This document shows, piece after piece, positions 8,286 through 17,567 of a DNA stretch of 64,000 nt. The position numbers and the translations under genes are program-made. The DNA is from Bacteroidales bacterium (GTDB lineage: Bacteria > Bacteroidota > Bacteroidia > Bacteroidales > UBA1402). The stretch spans positions 62,001 through 126,000 of the forward strand of contig JAFUDT010000010.1 in assembly GCA_017464285.1 (NCBI GenBank). The letters run 5' to 3'. The notes under the pieces were generated by a model, which had not been told where the DNA came from, made no database searches, and saw only the letters and a program-made list of their open reading frames with translations. The stretch's first letter is position 1, and the number at the start of each line of letters is the position of its first letter.

Positions 8286-9392
8286 ATGTACCTTCATCAA
8301 AGGAAAAACTGGTGGGTATTTCGCTATGACAAAGAGACCGTGATGAACAAACTTGGTCCCGTCAGGGCCAAGCAAGGCCTTATGTTGGGTCGTATGCAGT
8401 CGCTTGGCTTTGACTTTCAAGACGAAGCTATGCTCGCCAACATGTCTTTGGAACTCGTCCGTTCCTGCGAGATAGAAGGCGAAGTCATCAACCTTACGGA
8501 AGTACGTTCCTCCATTGCCCGCCGTCTCGGAATGGACACTGCCGGCCTGGTTCCCGCGTCACGTTACATAGACGGCATCGTGGAAATGCTCCTGGACGCT
8601 ACGCAGCACTACGACAAGCCTGTTTCCGACGAGCGCCTCTTCGGCTGGCACAATGTCCTGTTTCCCACAGGACGCAGCGGTCTCTACGCTATAGAGGTGG
8701 GCAAATACCGCAGTGGGGAAATGCAGGTTGTCTCCGGACCAATGGGCCAAGAAAAGGTCCACTACGAGGCCCCCAAGCCGGAACTCGTTCCCGAGGAGAT
8801 GCACCGACTTATCAATTGGGTAAACGACGATAACTTCACAGACCCTGTCCTCAAAGCCGGCATCGCACACATCTGGTTCGTTTCTATCCACCCTTTCGAC
8901 GATGGCAACGGCCGTATCTCCCGTGCCATGACCGAGATGCTACTGGCCCGCAGCGAACACTCCGCCAAACGTTTCTACAGCATGTCAAATGAAATGAAGA
9001 TTCTGCAGAAGGAATACTACGACATCCTGGAAAGAACGCAGAAGAGCGATGGAGACATCACTGACTGGCTCCTCTGGTTTCTGGGTTGCTTCGACCGGGC
9101 GCTATCCTCCACGGAAGAGACGCTTGCCTCTGTTCTTGCCAAGGCCAGATTCTGGGAGAATCACCGCGACCTGGTTGTAAACGAACGCCAGCGCAAGATC
9201 GTCAACATGCAGTTCGACGGCTTCTTTGGCAACCTTACCACCGGCAAGTGGGCCAAGATCGGGAAGTGTTCGACCGACACCGCCCTAAACGACATCCGCT
9301 ATCTGGTGGGAAAAGGCGTCCTCAAGAAAAACGACGCAGGCGGACGAAGTACCAGTTATTCTCTTGTAACTACCACAATGAACCTACAATGA
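8286..9392 (+). CDS. Fic family protein (AMPylator type) with N-terminal inhibitory motif
   Basis: A 368-residue Fic protein, an enzyme class that transfers AMP from ATP to target side chains. The catalytic loop HPFDDGNGRISR starts at His 202 and matches HPFx(D/E)GNGRxxR fully. The N-terminal region (DUF4172-like) contains SCEIEG starting near Ser 60, matching the inhibitory helix motif (S/T)xxxE(G/N), so this is a class II, self-inhibited enzyme. The C-terminal 60 or so residues (GKWAKIGKCSTDTALNDI) look like a winged helix. It stands alone with its own promoter and no separate antitoxin gene is apparent. The final codons lie in an 11-bp tandem repeat that crosses the stop codon. Confidence 0.93.
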   Translation: MYLHQRKNWWVFRYDKETVMNKLGPVRAKQGLMLGRMQSLGFDFQDEAMLANMSLELVRSCEIEGEVINLTEVRSSIARRLGMDTAGLVPASRYIDGIVEMLLDATQHYDKPVSDERLFGWHNVLFPTGRSGLYAIEVGKYRSGEMQVVSGPMGQEKVHYEAPKPELVPEEMHRLINWVNDDNFTDPVLKAGIAHIWFVSIHPFDDGNGRISRAMTEMLLARSEHSAKRFYSMSNEMKILQKEYYDILERTQKSDGDITDWLLWFLGCFDRALSSTEETLASVLAKARFWENHRDLVVNERQRKIVNMQFDGFFGNLTTGKWAKIGKCSTDTALNDIRYLVGKGVLKKNDAGGRSTSYSLVTTTMNLQ

Positions 9393-9435
9393 ATCTTCAA
9401 TGAACCCACAATGAATCTACAAAGAACCCACAATG
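9375..9435 (+). repeat. 11-bp imperfect tandem repeat over the Fic stop codon
   Basis: About five and a half units of an 11-bp element begin at 9375: ACAATGAACCT, ACAATGAATCT, TCAATGAACCC, ACAATGAATCT, ACAAAGAACCC, then ACAATG. The stop codon of the Fic gene (9390-9392) is within the second unit. Because 11 is not a multiple of three, loss or gain of a unit before the stop would change the C-terminal residues. Confidence 0.85.
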
Positions 9436-9542
9436 CTGATTTGGGTTGTCTGATTACTTTCGAGCCATTAAATCAAGTGTTGACATATATAGACGCGAGA
9501 AGTAGCCTGTCTTAAAACCAAGATCATGGAAATCAAATCGTT

Positions 9543-10007
9543 ATGACAGATATCGGACAAGTGAAGCAGTGGGCTGAGGCCCGCTGGACGTTGGGAAGGA
9601 CGCACGGTGTCTCCCATTGGGAGCGTGTGGAACGCAACGGACTCCAACTGGCTACGCCTGAGTGCGATGTGACGGTCATTCGCCTGTTTGCCTATCTGCA
9701 CGACAGTTGCCGCAAGAACGACGGCTACGACAGGGAGCATGGCCCTCGGGCGGCCGAGATGATGCGGAGTCTCAGAAAAACACTTCTGAAGGATCTGACC
9801 GACGACCAATTTGATTTGCTGCAGAAGGCCTGCCGTCTTCACACGACTGCGTTAAAGACGGGCGATCCGACCATTGACGCCTGTTTTGACGCCGATCGCC
9901 TCGACCTGTGGCGTGTCGGCATCACTCCAGACCCGGAGAGGATGGCCACTCAAAAAGGCAAGGAACTGGCTTCCGATGATAGAAGACAGCACAATGTAGA
10001 AGGATAA
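9543..10007 (+). CDS. HD-domain protein, probable metal-dependent phosphohydrolase
   Basis: A 154-residue protein with HD-superfamily features: a first histidine in GRTHGVSHWERV (near residue 21), the paired His-Asp in YLHDSCRKND (near residue 53), EHGPRAAEM, and a late aspartate in CFDADRLDLWRVG. This order (H...HD...D) fits a metal-binding HD phosphohydrolase of the small single-domain type; the substrate cannot be told. The ATG at 9543 gives a normal N-terminus. It is separated by 26 nt from a broken metallophosphoesterase gene. Confidence 0.82.
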   Translation: MTDIGQVKQWAEARWTLGRTHGVSHWERVERNGLQLATPECDVTVIRLFAYLHDSCRKNDGYDREHGPRAAEMMRSLRKTLLKDLTDDQFDLLQKACRLHTTALKTGDPTIDACFDADRLDLWRVGITPDPERMATQKGKELASDDRRQHNVEG

Positions 10008-10033
10008 GCTATATCGGTCACTATACTCCCATA

Positions 10034-10460
10034 ATGAAAACCGTATTTCTCCTTTCTTTTGCCCTCATGACGGGCGGAGTGGCCTACGAAGCCTGGCATC
10101 TGTGGCGCCTGACGCCGATGGGCTGGCCGATCTGGCAACGGCTTGTCATGTCTTGCCCCGCTCCCTGCTCTATGACAATGCCTGGGGCCTGCTGGCGGTA
10201 ATTTGCTGGACCATCAGCCCTTCCATCTGGAGGAAGCCGAGCAGGCCGGAGTGGATTTCCAGTTCAGCGGACATACCCATCGCGGCCAGTTCTGGCCTGT
10301 TTCCTGGATCACCGATGCCATGTTCGAGAAATCCTGGGGCCATCACACCCGTGGCGACACTCGCTACTACATCAGCTCCGGCCTGGGCATCTGGGGCCCG
10401 AAAATCCGCATCGGCACCCGCTCGGAGTATCTGGTGCTCCGGGTAGATCGAAAGCACTAA
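10034..10460 (+). pseudogene. Metallophosphoesterase, deletion-bearing remnant
   Basis: Two pieces of a YkuE-type membrane-anchored metallophosphoesterase lie in different frames. The first (from ATG 10034) encodes a hydrophobic N-terminus beginning MKTVFLLSFALMTGG and stops at 10201. The second, ending at 10460, encodes the C-terminal part with LDHQPFHLEEAEQAG, the metal-binding SGHTHRGQ motif and an ending RYYISSGLGIWGPK that is characteristic of the family. The middle of the protein, including the N-terminal metal-binding motifs, is missing, so the gene cannot be functional. An internal deletion with added small indels is the simplest explanation. Confidence 0.8.
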
Positions 10461-10602
10461 ACCTCTAAGCAAATCGATTGTCATGGCTCTTTTTGATGGT
10501 TGGTAATCCAAATCAGTAACAGACAGCGTGCGTTGCAGCGTTGCAGTTGTTTTCGAGATTGCACGGCCGTAGGACCATATTTCCACAATTGGATAATGTG
10601 TC

Positions 10603-11967
10603 TTAGAGCCCTGTAAGATCAAACTTGTAAACTTTATCTTCAGCTTGAACCTGTTCGAAAAAGGATATCATGTAGATGGGATAGTAAATAACTCTGCCCT
10701 TTGTCTGCACATTCTCTTGACAGAACACATAAGCCATTGGCACTGCATATTCATCATTCTCCATCACATTGGAAAGTGCATTGTGTCGCTCATAGTCTTT
10801 ACCCGATTTGACTTCTATCGGCAGCATGTTGCCAGCATACTCAACCACAAAGTCCAACTCTCCTTGCTTCTTGCTGTTGAAATAGTATAGTGAATGTTGC
10901 TGTGCCTCAGAGAAGCCATGAGCATAAAGTTCTTGGGCGACAAGATTTTCAAAGACTGAGCCAAAATTGATGTTCGGATCATGGCTGAGCAATCTGGCCT
11001 GAATGTTTCCTCCATACATGGCAGCAAGCAGTCCTACGTCGTTGAGAAAGAGTTTGAACAGGTTTCGCTGCTTGTTCAAAAGTAGAGGTACTCGGGGTTC
11101 CTCAATATTGTATGCAAGGATAGCCACACCTGCATCCCTCAGCCATAAAAAACTGTCCTCGTATTTGCCGAACCGTGCCTTTTCGTTTAGCACTTTGAGA
11201 ATAAAGCGTTTGTTTTTTGCGTTAAGCTCGGATGGTATAAGGTCGTAGATTTCTTCTATCTGCAACTTATGATCAAGGTCGTATTTGGTAATGTCCCTCT
11301 TATAGGTGCGAATGATTCCGCGTTGTTCTTCATACACTCTGCGCAGATTGTTTGCGTCGAGGTACTTTTGAACTGCTGCAGGCATACCTCCGACGATAAG
11401 ATATAGACGAACGGCCTCCAACATCCTCTTGTGAATAAACTCATCAACAGGTCTCTTCTCCTCAAAACATGTTCGCAAATGGCCAATGACGTCTGCACCA
11501 ATGCCGATTGCCTCAAAGAACTCCAAAAGGTCAATGGGATACATTTCAATCTCATCCATATATCCAACGGGCACACTACGCAGGTCATCCAACTCAACAC
11601 CATGCAGAGAACCGCTCATCACATATTTGTAACTGCCTTCATCTACAAGGAACTTGATTGCTGTCACTATCTCTTTGCACTCCTGCACTTCATCGAAGAA
11701 TATCAACGTTTTTCCTGGCACCAACGTTTTTTTCGTGAAGGCTGACAGTCGCAACAACAGATCTTTTGCTCCTTTTTGTTCGCCGAACAGCTCGATGGTA
11801 TCTGGGTGTTCTACGAAATTGATTTCAACAAAATTGTCAAAACATTCTTTGCCTACCTTTCGGATGGAAAAGGTCTTGCCGACTTGTCTGGCTCCTGTTA
11901 CTAACAGAGCACGCTTGTCGTTAAGTAAAAAGTTTCGTATTAGCTCGTCTGCTTTGCGTTTCACCAT
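10603..11967 (-). CDS. DUF4143 family ATP-binding protein (AAA ATPase with nuclease-like C-terminus)
   Basis: A 454-residue ATPase of the AAA_14/DUF4143 type. Walker A is GARQVGKT (residues 25-32), Walker B is LIFFDEVQE, and a sensor-like VMSGSLHG follows. The C-terminal DUF4143 region ends in ELDFVVEYAGNMLPIEVKSGK, which contains the E-x-K pattern of a PD-(D/E)XK fold. The frame runs up to an ATG at 11991, but that codon overlaps a predicted -7 box, so the ATG at 11967 (MVKRKADELIRNF) is chosen. Cellular role is unknown; these genes are frequent singletons in Bacteroidales genomes. A second member begins at the right end of this window. Confidence 0.9.
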   Translation of the reverse strand: MVKRKADELIRNFLLNDKRALLVTGARQVGKTFSIRKVGKECFDNFVEINFVEHPDTIELFGEQKGAKDLLLRLSAFTKKTLVPGKTLIFFDEVQECKEIVTAIKFLVDEGSYKYVMSGSLHGVELDDLRSVPVGYMDEIEMYPIDLLEFFEAIGIGADVIGHLRTCFEEKRPVDEFIHKRMLEAVRLYLIVGGMPAAVQKYLDANNLRRVYEEQRGIIRTYKRDITKYDLDHKLQIEEIYDLIPSELNAKNKRFILKVLNEKARFGKYEDSFLWLRDAGVAILAYNIEEPRVPLLLNKQRNLFKLFLNDVGLLAAMYGGNIQARLLSHDPNINFGSVFENLVAQELYAHGFSEAQQHSLYYFNSKKQGELDFVVEYAGNMLPIEVKSGKDYERHNALSNVMENDEYAVPMAYVFCQENVQTKGRVIYYPIYMISFFEQVQAEDKVYKFDLTGL

Positions 11968-11988
11968 ATCAACTTGTTTTTGTGGGGC

Positions 11989-11996
11989 CAAAGATA
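11989..11996 (-). promoter_or_regulatory. -7 promoter box of the DUF4143 gene
   Basis: Read on the minus strand this is TATCTTTG, a match to TAnnTTTG. It puts the transcription start about 15 bases before the ATG at 11967 and rules out the longer start at 11991. A 33-bp-period repeat lies 42 bp further upstream. Confidence 0.65.
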
Positions 11997-12037
11997 CAGC
12001 ATTTTCTTAAATACAAGCACAAATAACCCAACAAAAT

Positions 12038-12115
12038 ACACTTTTCCAATGCGAAAAACCAGATTTTCTTACACTTTTCCAATGAGAAAAATGGGTTTTT
12101 CTTACACTTTTCCAA
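12038..12115 (-). repeat. 33-bp-period direct repeat upstream of the DUF4143 gene
   Basis: On the minus strand, TTGGAAAAGTGT occurs three times, ending at plus-strand positions 12038, 12071 and 12104, exactly 33 bp apart. The first two full units also share flanking A-rich and TTTTTC blocks. A repeat with the same TTGGAAAA core and the same 33-bp period precedes the other DUF4143 gene (63721-63800). The stretch is open as an 11-residue repeat in one frame, but that is a by-product of the period. Confidence 0.88.
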
Positions 12116-12153
12116 GATTTGAAGAGGGTATATGACTCCTTCAAAGTGCACGC

Positions 12154-12311
12154 CTATTCGTAGTGCCTGATGCGAACGTCGATGCCGGGAAGCTGGGCGG
12201 GCACTGCGCTGAGGTCGGTGCGGCCGTAGTGGTAGGGGAACAGCATCTTGGGCTTCACGCGCTGGTGTTGTAGGCCGGGACGGCTTCGAGCGTGATGATC
12301 GTCTTTTTCAT
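12154..12311 (-). pseudogene. Remnant of a metallo-beta-lactamase-fold hydrolase
   Basis: Minus-strand translation gives two short pieces in different frames. One begins MKKTIITLEAVPAYNT and stops. The other reads KPKMLFPYHYGRTDL and ends GIDVRIRHYE, the usual C-terminus of UlaG-like metal-dependent hydrolases. The body of the protein is gone. It is wedged between the 33-bp repeat and ettA, and marks the edge between accessory and core DNA. Confidence 0.6.
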
Positions 12312-12330
12312 CGTTCTGGTTGTTGATGGG

Positions 12331-14016
<1,686 letters not shown>

Positions 14017-14026
14017 GATTGTCTGT

Positions 14027-15931
14027 TTAGTCTGATAAATGTGTTACACCCAGCGGCTGTCCGTAAATATTGTACTCGCGGCCGTCGCGGAGGATAATCA
14101 GCCGGCCGTCACGAAGGAACTTGCCGTTTCCTGGCCTCGGGTTGACCGGCAGGGCTTTGTCCAGGCCGCTGGCCGGATCCTTGACAAAGAGGGTGATGGC
14201 CAGACCGCACTGCTTGCCGCCCAGCGTGAAGCTGATACTGTTTTGCACGGGACTGTCGAATTCTATCGTGTGGCCCGCCAGCGTGGCGTTGCCGGAGGCA
14301 TCCTTGGCCGGGAAGACATAGGTGTTCGAGGCATAGCTCTTGCCGTTGCACTGGCTGATGTAGGAGTCGCCGTCGGCATAGTTGTCGTAGCCGTAGAATC
14401 TGATCTTCGAGACTCCCATGCCCGAGGGCAGGTGAATGGTGTAGTTCACGCCGGCGGAATACTTGACGGCCTTGATCGAGGACAGGCCGGTGGAGTAGCC
14501 TTTGTTGCTGCTGTTGACGATGCTCAGGCCGTTGCCGAAGCTGTAGGTGTAGGTCTGGTCGTTCTGTTGGCTGCCGGTATAGGTGCCGCTGTTCAGTTCG
14601 TGGGTGATGTAGCCTTCCGATTCGTCCATCTGGGCGATGCGCTGCTTCCAGGCGGGATATTCGGTCTGGATGGTGCCCAGGCACCAGCTGCCCAGGAACT
14701 GGTAGCTGCGGCGGCGCAGGGCGTTGAGCGAAGTGACGATTTCCAGGCCTTTGCTGTCGACGACCGGATCGCTGTCTTCGAAGTGATAGAGGAAGCGGTA
14801 GTAGAGGTGCTGCAGCTGGTCGTCGTAGATGGCGTAGATGGGCTGGTAGGCCATCTCGGGATTGTAGGAGGTGGTGGCGATTTCGTACTCGCTGTAGGTG
14901 TATGTCTTGCCGCCGGTGGTGTAGGAGCGGCTCTTGCCGCGTCGCTGGAGTTTGTTGAAGAAGGCCTGGTAGGTGGCAGCTCCCGTCTCGCCGCCCAGTT
15001 GGATGAAACGGCCCCAGATGGCGCTGCCGGCCTTGTCGATGACACGGCGGTCTTTCTCGCCCTGGGCGTTGGTGAAGTCTTCGATGGCCTTGCCGGGAAT
15101 CTTGTGGGCATCGAGCCAGGCAACGGCCGTATGGATGGTCTGCTGCAGTTCCTCCGACGGGTTGTCGATGCTCATCAGGAAGGAAAGCAGGTTGGCCGAT
15201 TCGTAGCCGCTGATGGAGGGCAGTTCGTGGGGACGGCCTTCGGCGGGCAGCAGGGTGGTGGTGTCGTGCTGGGCGCACCAGGCGGCCGGGGTGCCGTTGT
15301 CATCGACCTGACAGCGGATAATCATGTCAATGGTTTTTTGGAAACTCCGCCGGCAGCGTTCACGGACCGTCTCGGTGGTGATGTCCTTGAAATCGCCCTT
15401 GTTGTCGGCGATGTCGCGCAGGAGCTTCAACACGTTGGTGATCAGGTCGTCGTTGAAGGTGATGTAGTCCTGATAGCTGCCGCCGCCCGACAGGGGCCAG
15501 TACTGCGACCAGCCGCCGCAGCCTTTCTCGGCCTGGAAGATCATGTCGAGTGCGCGTTGGAAGGCTTCCTGATATTCCTCCACCCGGGTCTGCTGCCAGA
15601 CTTTGGCCAGGAAACGCATTTCCATGGTCGTGGCGCCGTTGTCCAGACAGGAATGCTCGTTGCGTTTGTTGTAAAGGGCGTCCTGCTCGGCGTTGGTGAG
15701 CTGGTGGATCTGGTCGTTCTTCATCCAGCCGCCGTTGGCTTTCTGGACATAGAGCACGATATTGGCGATTTCCATGGCCTCGCCGCTGCCGTACCATTCA
15801 CTGCCCATTTTGCCGCTGCAGACATCGCCCCAGCTCATCGAGGCGAGGTTCTGGGCCTGTAGGCCCGTTCCTGTGGCCACGAAGGTCATGGCGGCCCAAA
15901 GCAGGGCGGTCAGGTAATAGATTTTTTTCAT
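14027..15931 (-). CDS. Secreted pectate lyase, family PL10, with C-terminal accessory domain
   Basis: A 634-residue secreted enzyme that cleaves polygalacturonate by beta-elimination. The start at 15931 gives a clean signal peptide (MKKIYYLTALLWAAM, cleavage after LQAQ). The PL10 domain covers about residues 30-380, with GGWMKNDQ, LDNGATTMEMRFLA, GCGGWSQYWPL and YITFNDDLITNVL. After it comes a region of about 150 residues that looks like a beta-sandwich, then a C-terminal tail LRDGRLIILRDGREYNIYGQ, resembling the short sorting-type tails of Bacteroidota exoproteins; with sprA in this window, export by type IX secretion is possible. The neighbouring PL10-CE8 gene suggests joint pectin attack. 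Confidence 0.9.
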   Translation of the reverse strand: MKKIYYLTALLWAAMTFVATGTGLQAQNLASMSWGDVCSGKMGSEWYGSGEAMEIANIVLYVQKANGGWMKNDQIHQLTNAEQDALYNKRNEHSCLDNGATTMEMRFLAKVWQQTRVEEYQEAFQRALDMIFQAEKGCGGWSQYWPLSGGGSYQDYITFNDDLITNVLKLLRDIADNKGDFKDITTETVRERCRRSFQKTIDMIIRCQVDDNGTPAAWCAQHDTTTLLPAEGRPHELPSISGYESANLLSFLMSIDNPSEELQQTIHTAVAWLDAHKIPGKAIEDFTNAQGEKDRRVIDKAGSAIWGRFIQLGGETGAATYQAFFNKLQRRGKSRSYTTGGKTYTYSEYEIATTSYNPEMAYQPIYAIYDDQLQHLYYRFLYHFEDSDPVVDSKGLEIVTSLNALRRRSYQFLGSWCLGTIQTEYPAWKQRIAQMDESEGYITHELNSGTYTGSQQNDQTYTYSFGNGLSIVNSSNKGYSTGLSSIKAVKYSAGVNYTIHLPSGMGVSKIRFYGYDNYADGDSYISQCNGKSYASNTYVFPAKDASGNATLAGHTIEFDSPVQNSISFTLGGKQCGLAITLFVKDPASGLDKALPVNPRPGNGKFLRDGRLIILRDGREYNIYGQPLGVTHLSD

Positions 15932-16098
15932 AGTTATGATGATTGGTTTATGTCCAAGGGACAAATATAATGATAAATACCGAGATTCTGATGTCGGTAG
16001 GGATAGCCTTTTGTGTAATAATGATTATCTTCGCCCCCTGAAACGCCGGGCCATAGTGCTCCTGCCGGCTTTTGCCTGCCCGGAAAACCAATCTCAAG

Positions 16099-16593
16099 AT
16101 GATAGGACAAAGCATTGTTTACGAAACCCTGGACCGCCTGGGCATCCCTTATACTTATACCGAACATCCGGCCACGCCCACCATCGAGGAGGGCCGGGCC
16201 TACTGGGGCGACCTGCCCGGCACGCACTGCAAGAACCTGTTTTTTCGCAACCACAAGGGCAACCGCCACTATCTGGTCATTTTCCAGTGCGACCACAGCA
16301 TGGCTATCCACGACCTGGAACAGCGGCTGCATCAGGGCAAGCTCAGCTTTGCTTCCGAGCAGCGCATGGAGCGCTATCTGGGGCTGCATCCCGGCTCGGT
16401 GAGCCCTTTCGGGCTGCTCAACGACAAGGAGCATCATGTCTATGTCTTCCTGGACGAGGGCCTGAAAAACTACACGCATGTCTCGTTCCATCCCAACGAC
16501 AACAGGGCTTCGCTCAATATCCGCCTGGAGGACTTCGTGCGCTACATGGACTCCACGGGCAACGCCTATGAATGGATCAGGCTCTACGACTGA
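16099..16593 (+). CDS. YbaK/ProX-type aminoacyl-tRNA deacylase (Pro-tRNA editing)
   Basis: A 164-residue free-standing editing domain that hydrolyses mischarged tRNA-Pro (probably Ala-tRNA-Pro). Family features are IPYTYTEHPATPTIEE near residues 15-30, the conserved KNLFFRNHKGNRHYLV, and GSVSPFGLLND, the glycine-serine-proline loop of the active site. The frame extends to a TTG at 16072, but ATG 16099 (MIGQSIVYETLD) fits family length. It is transcribed convergently with the tRNA-Lys gene. Confidence 0.9.
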   Translation: MIGQSIVYETLDRLGIPYTYTEHPATPTIEEGRAYWGDLPGTHCKNLFFRNHKGNRHYLVIFQCDHSMAIHDLEQRLHQGKLSFASEQRMERYLGLHPGSVSPFGLLNDKEHHVYVFLDEGLKNYTHVSFHPNDNRASLNIRLEDFVRYMDSTGNAYEWIRLYD

Positions 16594-16697
16594 GGCAGCT
16601 GCTTGCGAGCATATCTGGTTATAGGCCATAATGTTTTACGGCGGCGGAGAAGTCAGGGGTAAAACATCGACCGGAAATCCTTGGCTTGGTGTAAAAC

Positions 16698-16741
16698 AAA
16701 AAAAAGAAGGAAAATTCTGATTATCAGTCTTTCCTTCTTTT
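16698..16741 (-). terminator. Intrinsic terminator of the tRNA-Lys transcript
   Basis: AAAAGAAGGAAA (16702-16713) pairs with TTTCCTTCTTTT (16730-16741). On the minus strand the stem is followed by a run of eight T (plus-strand A 16698-16705), just after the end of tRNA-Lys. It may also stop the convergent deacylase mRNA. Confidence 0.8.
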
Positions 16742-16747
16742 CATCGG

Positions 16748-16820
16748 TGACCCGCTTGGGGCTCGAACCCAAGACCCCATCCTTAAAAGGGATGTGCTCT
16801 ACCTACTGAGCTAGCGAGTC
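16748..16820 (-). tRNA. trnK: tRNA-Lys (anticodon UUU)
   Basis: A 73-nt cloverleaf on the minus strand. Acceptor arm GACTCGC pairs with GCGGGTC (one G-U), the D arm is GCTC...GAGC, the anticodon stem CATCC/GGATG holds loop CTTTTAA with UUU at 34-36, and the T arm is TTGGG TTCGAGC CCCAA. The discriminator is A. CCA is not encoded, so the cca gene at 44779 is needed for its maturation. Confidence 0.97.
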
Positions 16821-16849
16821 TGACCTTATCGCTTTCTGAAAAAGCGGTG

Positions 16850-16880
16850 CAAAGTTAATGCTTTCGCCCGAATGAACAAA
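16850..16880 (-). promoter_or_regulatory. Promoter of tRNA-Lys
   Basis: Minus strand TTTG (plus 16877-16880), 19 bp, then TAACTTTG (plus 16850-16857). This is a full -33/-7 match, ending 30 bp before the mature tRNA 5' end. Confidence 0.75.
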
Positions 16881-16935
16881 ACAAAATCAATTATTTTTCG
16901 GCCGGAACCGGCCGAAGGCCACCTGTTGCGGCCGT

Positions 16936-17526
16936 CTATCTGCTCCAGGCATTGACTACTTCGCCGATGTACATGGTGTGCAGCCCGGCGGTAGCATTGC
17001 GGTACTGGCGCTGCGGAACCTCGCTTTTGAAATAATTGGGATCGAAGGGGGCTGCATACATCGTCTTGCATTCTATGACCATGACGGCTTCGGTATAGTA
17101 GGGGGTGCCGTTTTCCGTATAGGCCGTGTGCAGCCCGAGCGCGGCAGCCTTGTCGCCGTCGCGCCCGCTCTGGGTTCCCATGTACCTCAGTATTTTGCTG
17201 TCGCCGGAGGCAAAAGCCATGACCGTGAAATACTGAGCCTGGTCCATGAACTGCTTGGTGTAGCGTTTCTCGGCCACATAGACAGTCAGTGCGGTACGCC
17301 CCCAGAGGGTTCCGATGCCGCCCCATCCGATGGTCATGGCATTGTGTCTCTGGCTGTTGCCGGCGGCCAGGAGTTCCGCCTTGTTAAACCAGCTGAAAGC
17401 GTTCTCCGTAAAGTCTTCTTTGAGGTTGATGCTCCGGAATCCGTATTCTTCCTGTGCATGGACTGCGGTGGCGGCCAGCAGCATCACCGATGCTGCCATT
17501 GCCTGGATTAATTTTGATATTCTCAT
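16936..17526 (-). CDS. Secreted flavin reductase-like protein
   Basis: A 196-residue protein with an N-terminal signal peptide (MRISKLIQAMAASVMLLAA, cleavage after VHAQ) followed by a flavin reductase-like split-barrel domain: FSWFNKAELLAAGNSQRHNAM, TIGWGGIGTLWGRTALTVYV and YTKQFMDQAQYFTVM. The frame continues upstream to 17637, but that part has no signal peptide and lies in the 3' part of the preceding gene, so ATG 17526 is used. Most family members are cytoplasmic FMN-binding enzymes, so an exported version is slightly unusual. Physiological substrate unknown. Confidence 0.82.
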   Translation of the reverse strand: MRISKLIQAMAASVMLLAATAVHAQEEYGFRSINLKEDFTENAFSWFNKAELLAAGNSQRHNAMTIGWGGIGTLWGRTALTVYVAEKRYTKQFMDQAQYFTVMAFASGDSKILRYMGTQSGRDGDKAAALGLHTAYTENGTPYYTEAVMVIECKTMYAAPFDPNYFKSEVPQRQYRNATAGLHTMYIGEVVNAWSR

Positions 17527-17567
17527 ATTATTCAGTATGTTATCGATGTCTTTTATGCCGGTCTTTC

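Noticed and set aside
12038..12115. CRISPR array
   Set aside because: Only three cores with a constant 33-bp period and similar intervening bases. There are no unique spacers and no cas genes anywhere in the window.
11969..12151. A 60-codon minus-strand frame with repeated LEKCKK blocks
   Set aside because: The peptide repeat is produced by the 33-bp DNA repeat, since 33 is a multiple of three. The frame overlaps the DUF4143 promoter and start region. A similar artefact occurs at 63647-63844.
1..12330. Integrated prophage or conjugative element
   Set aside because: No integrase, transposase, relaxase, capsid or att-like repeats are seen. The block is an accessory island by composition and content, but its mode of entry is not visible.
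16897..16916. Perfect palindrome TTCGGCCGGAACCGGCCGAA as a terminator of the flavin reductase-like gene
   Set aside because: The stem is strong and lies just after the gene, but on the minus strand it is followed by an A-rich stretch and not a T-run. I cannot tell it from a chance GC palindrome.
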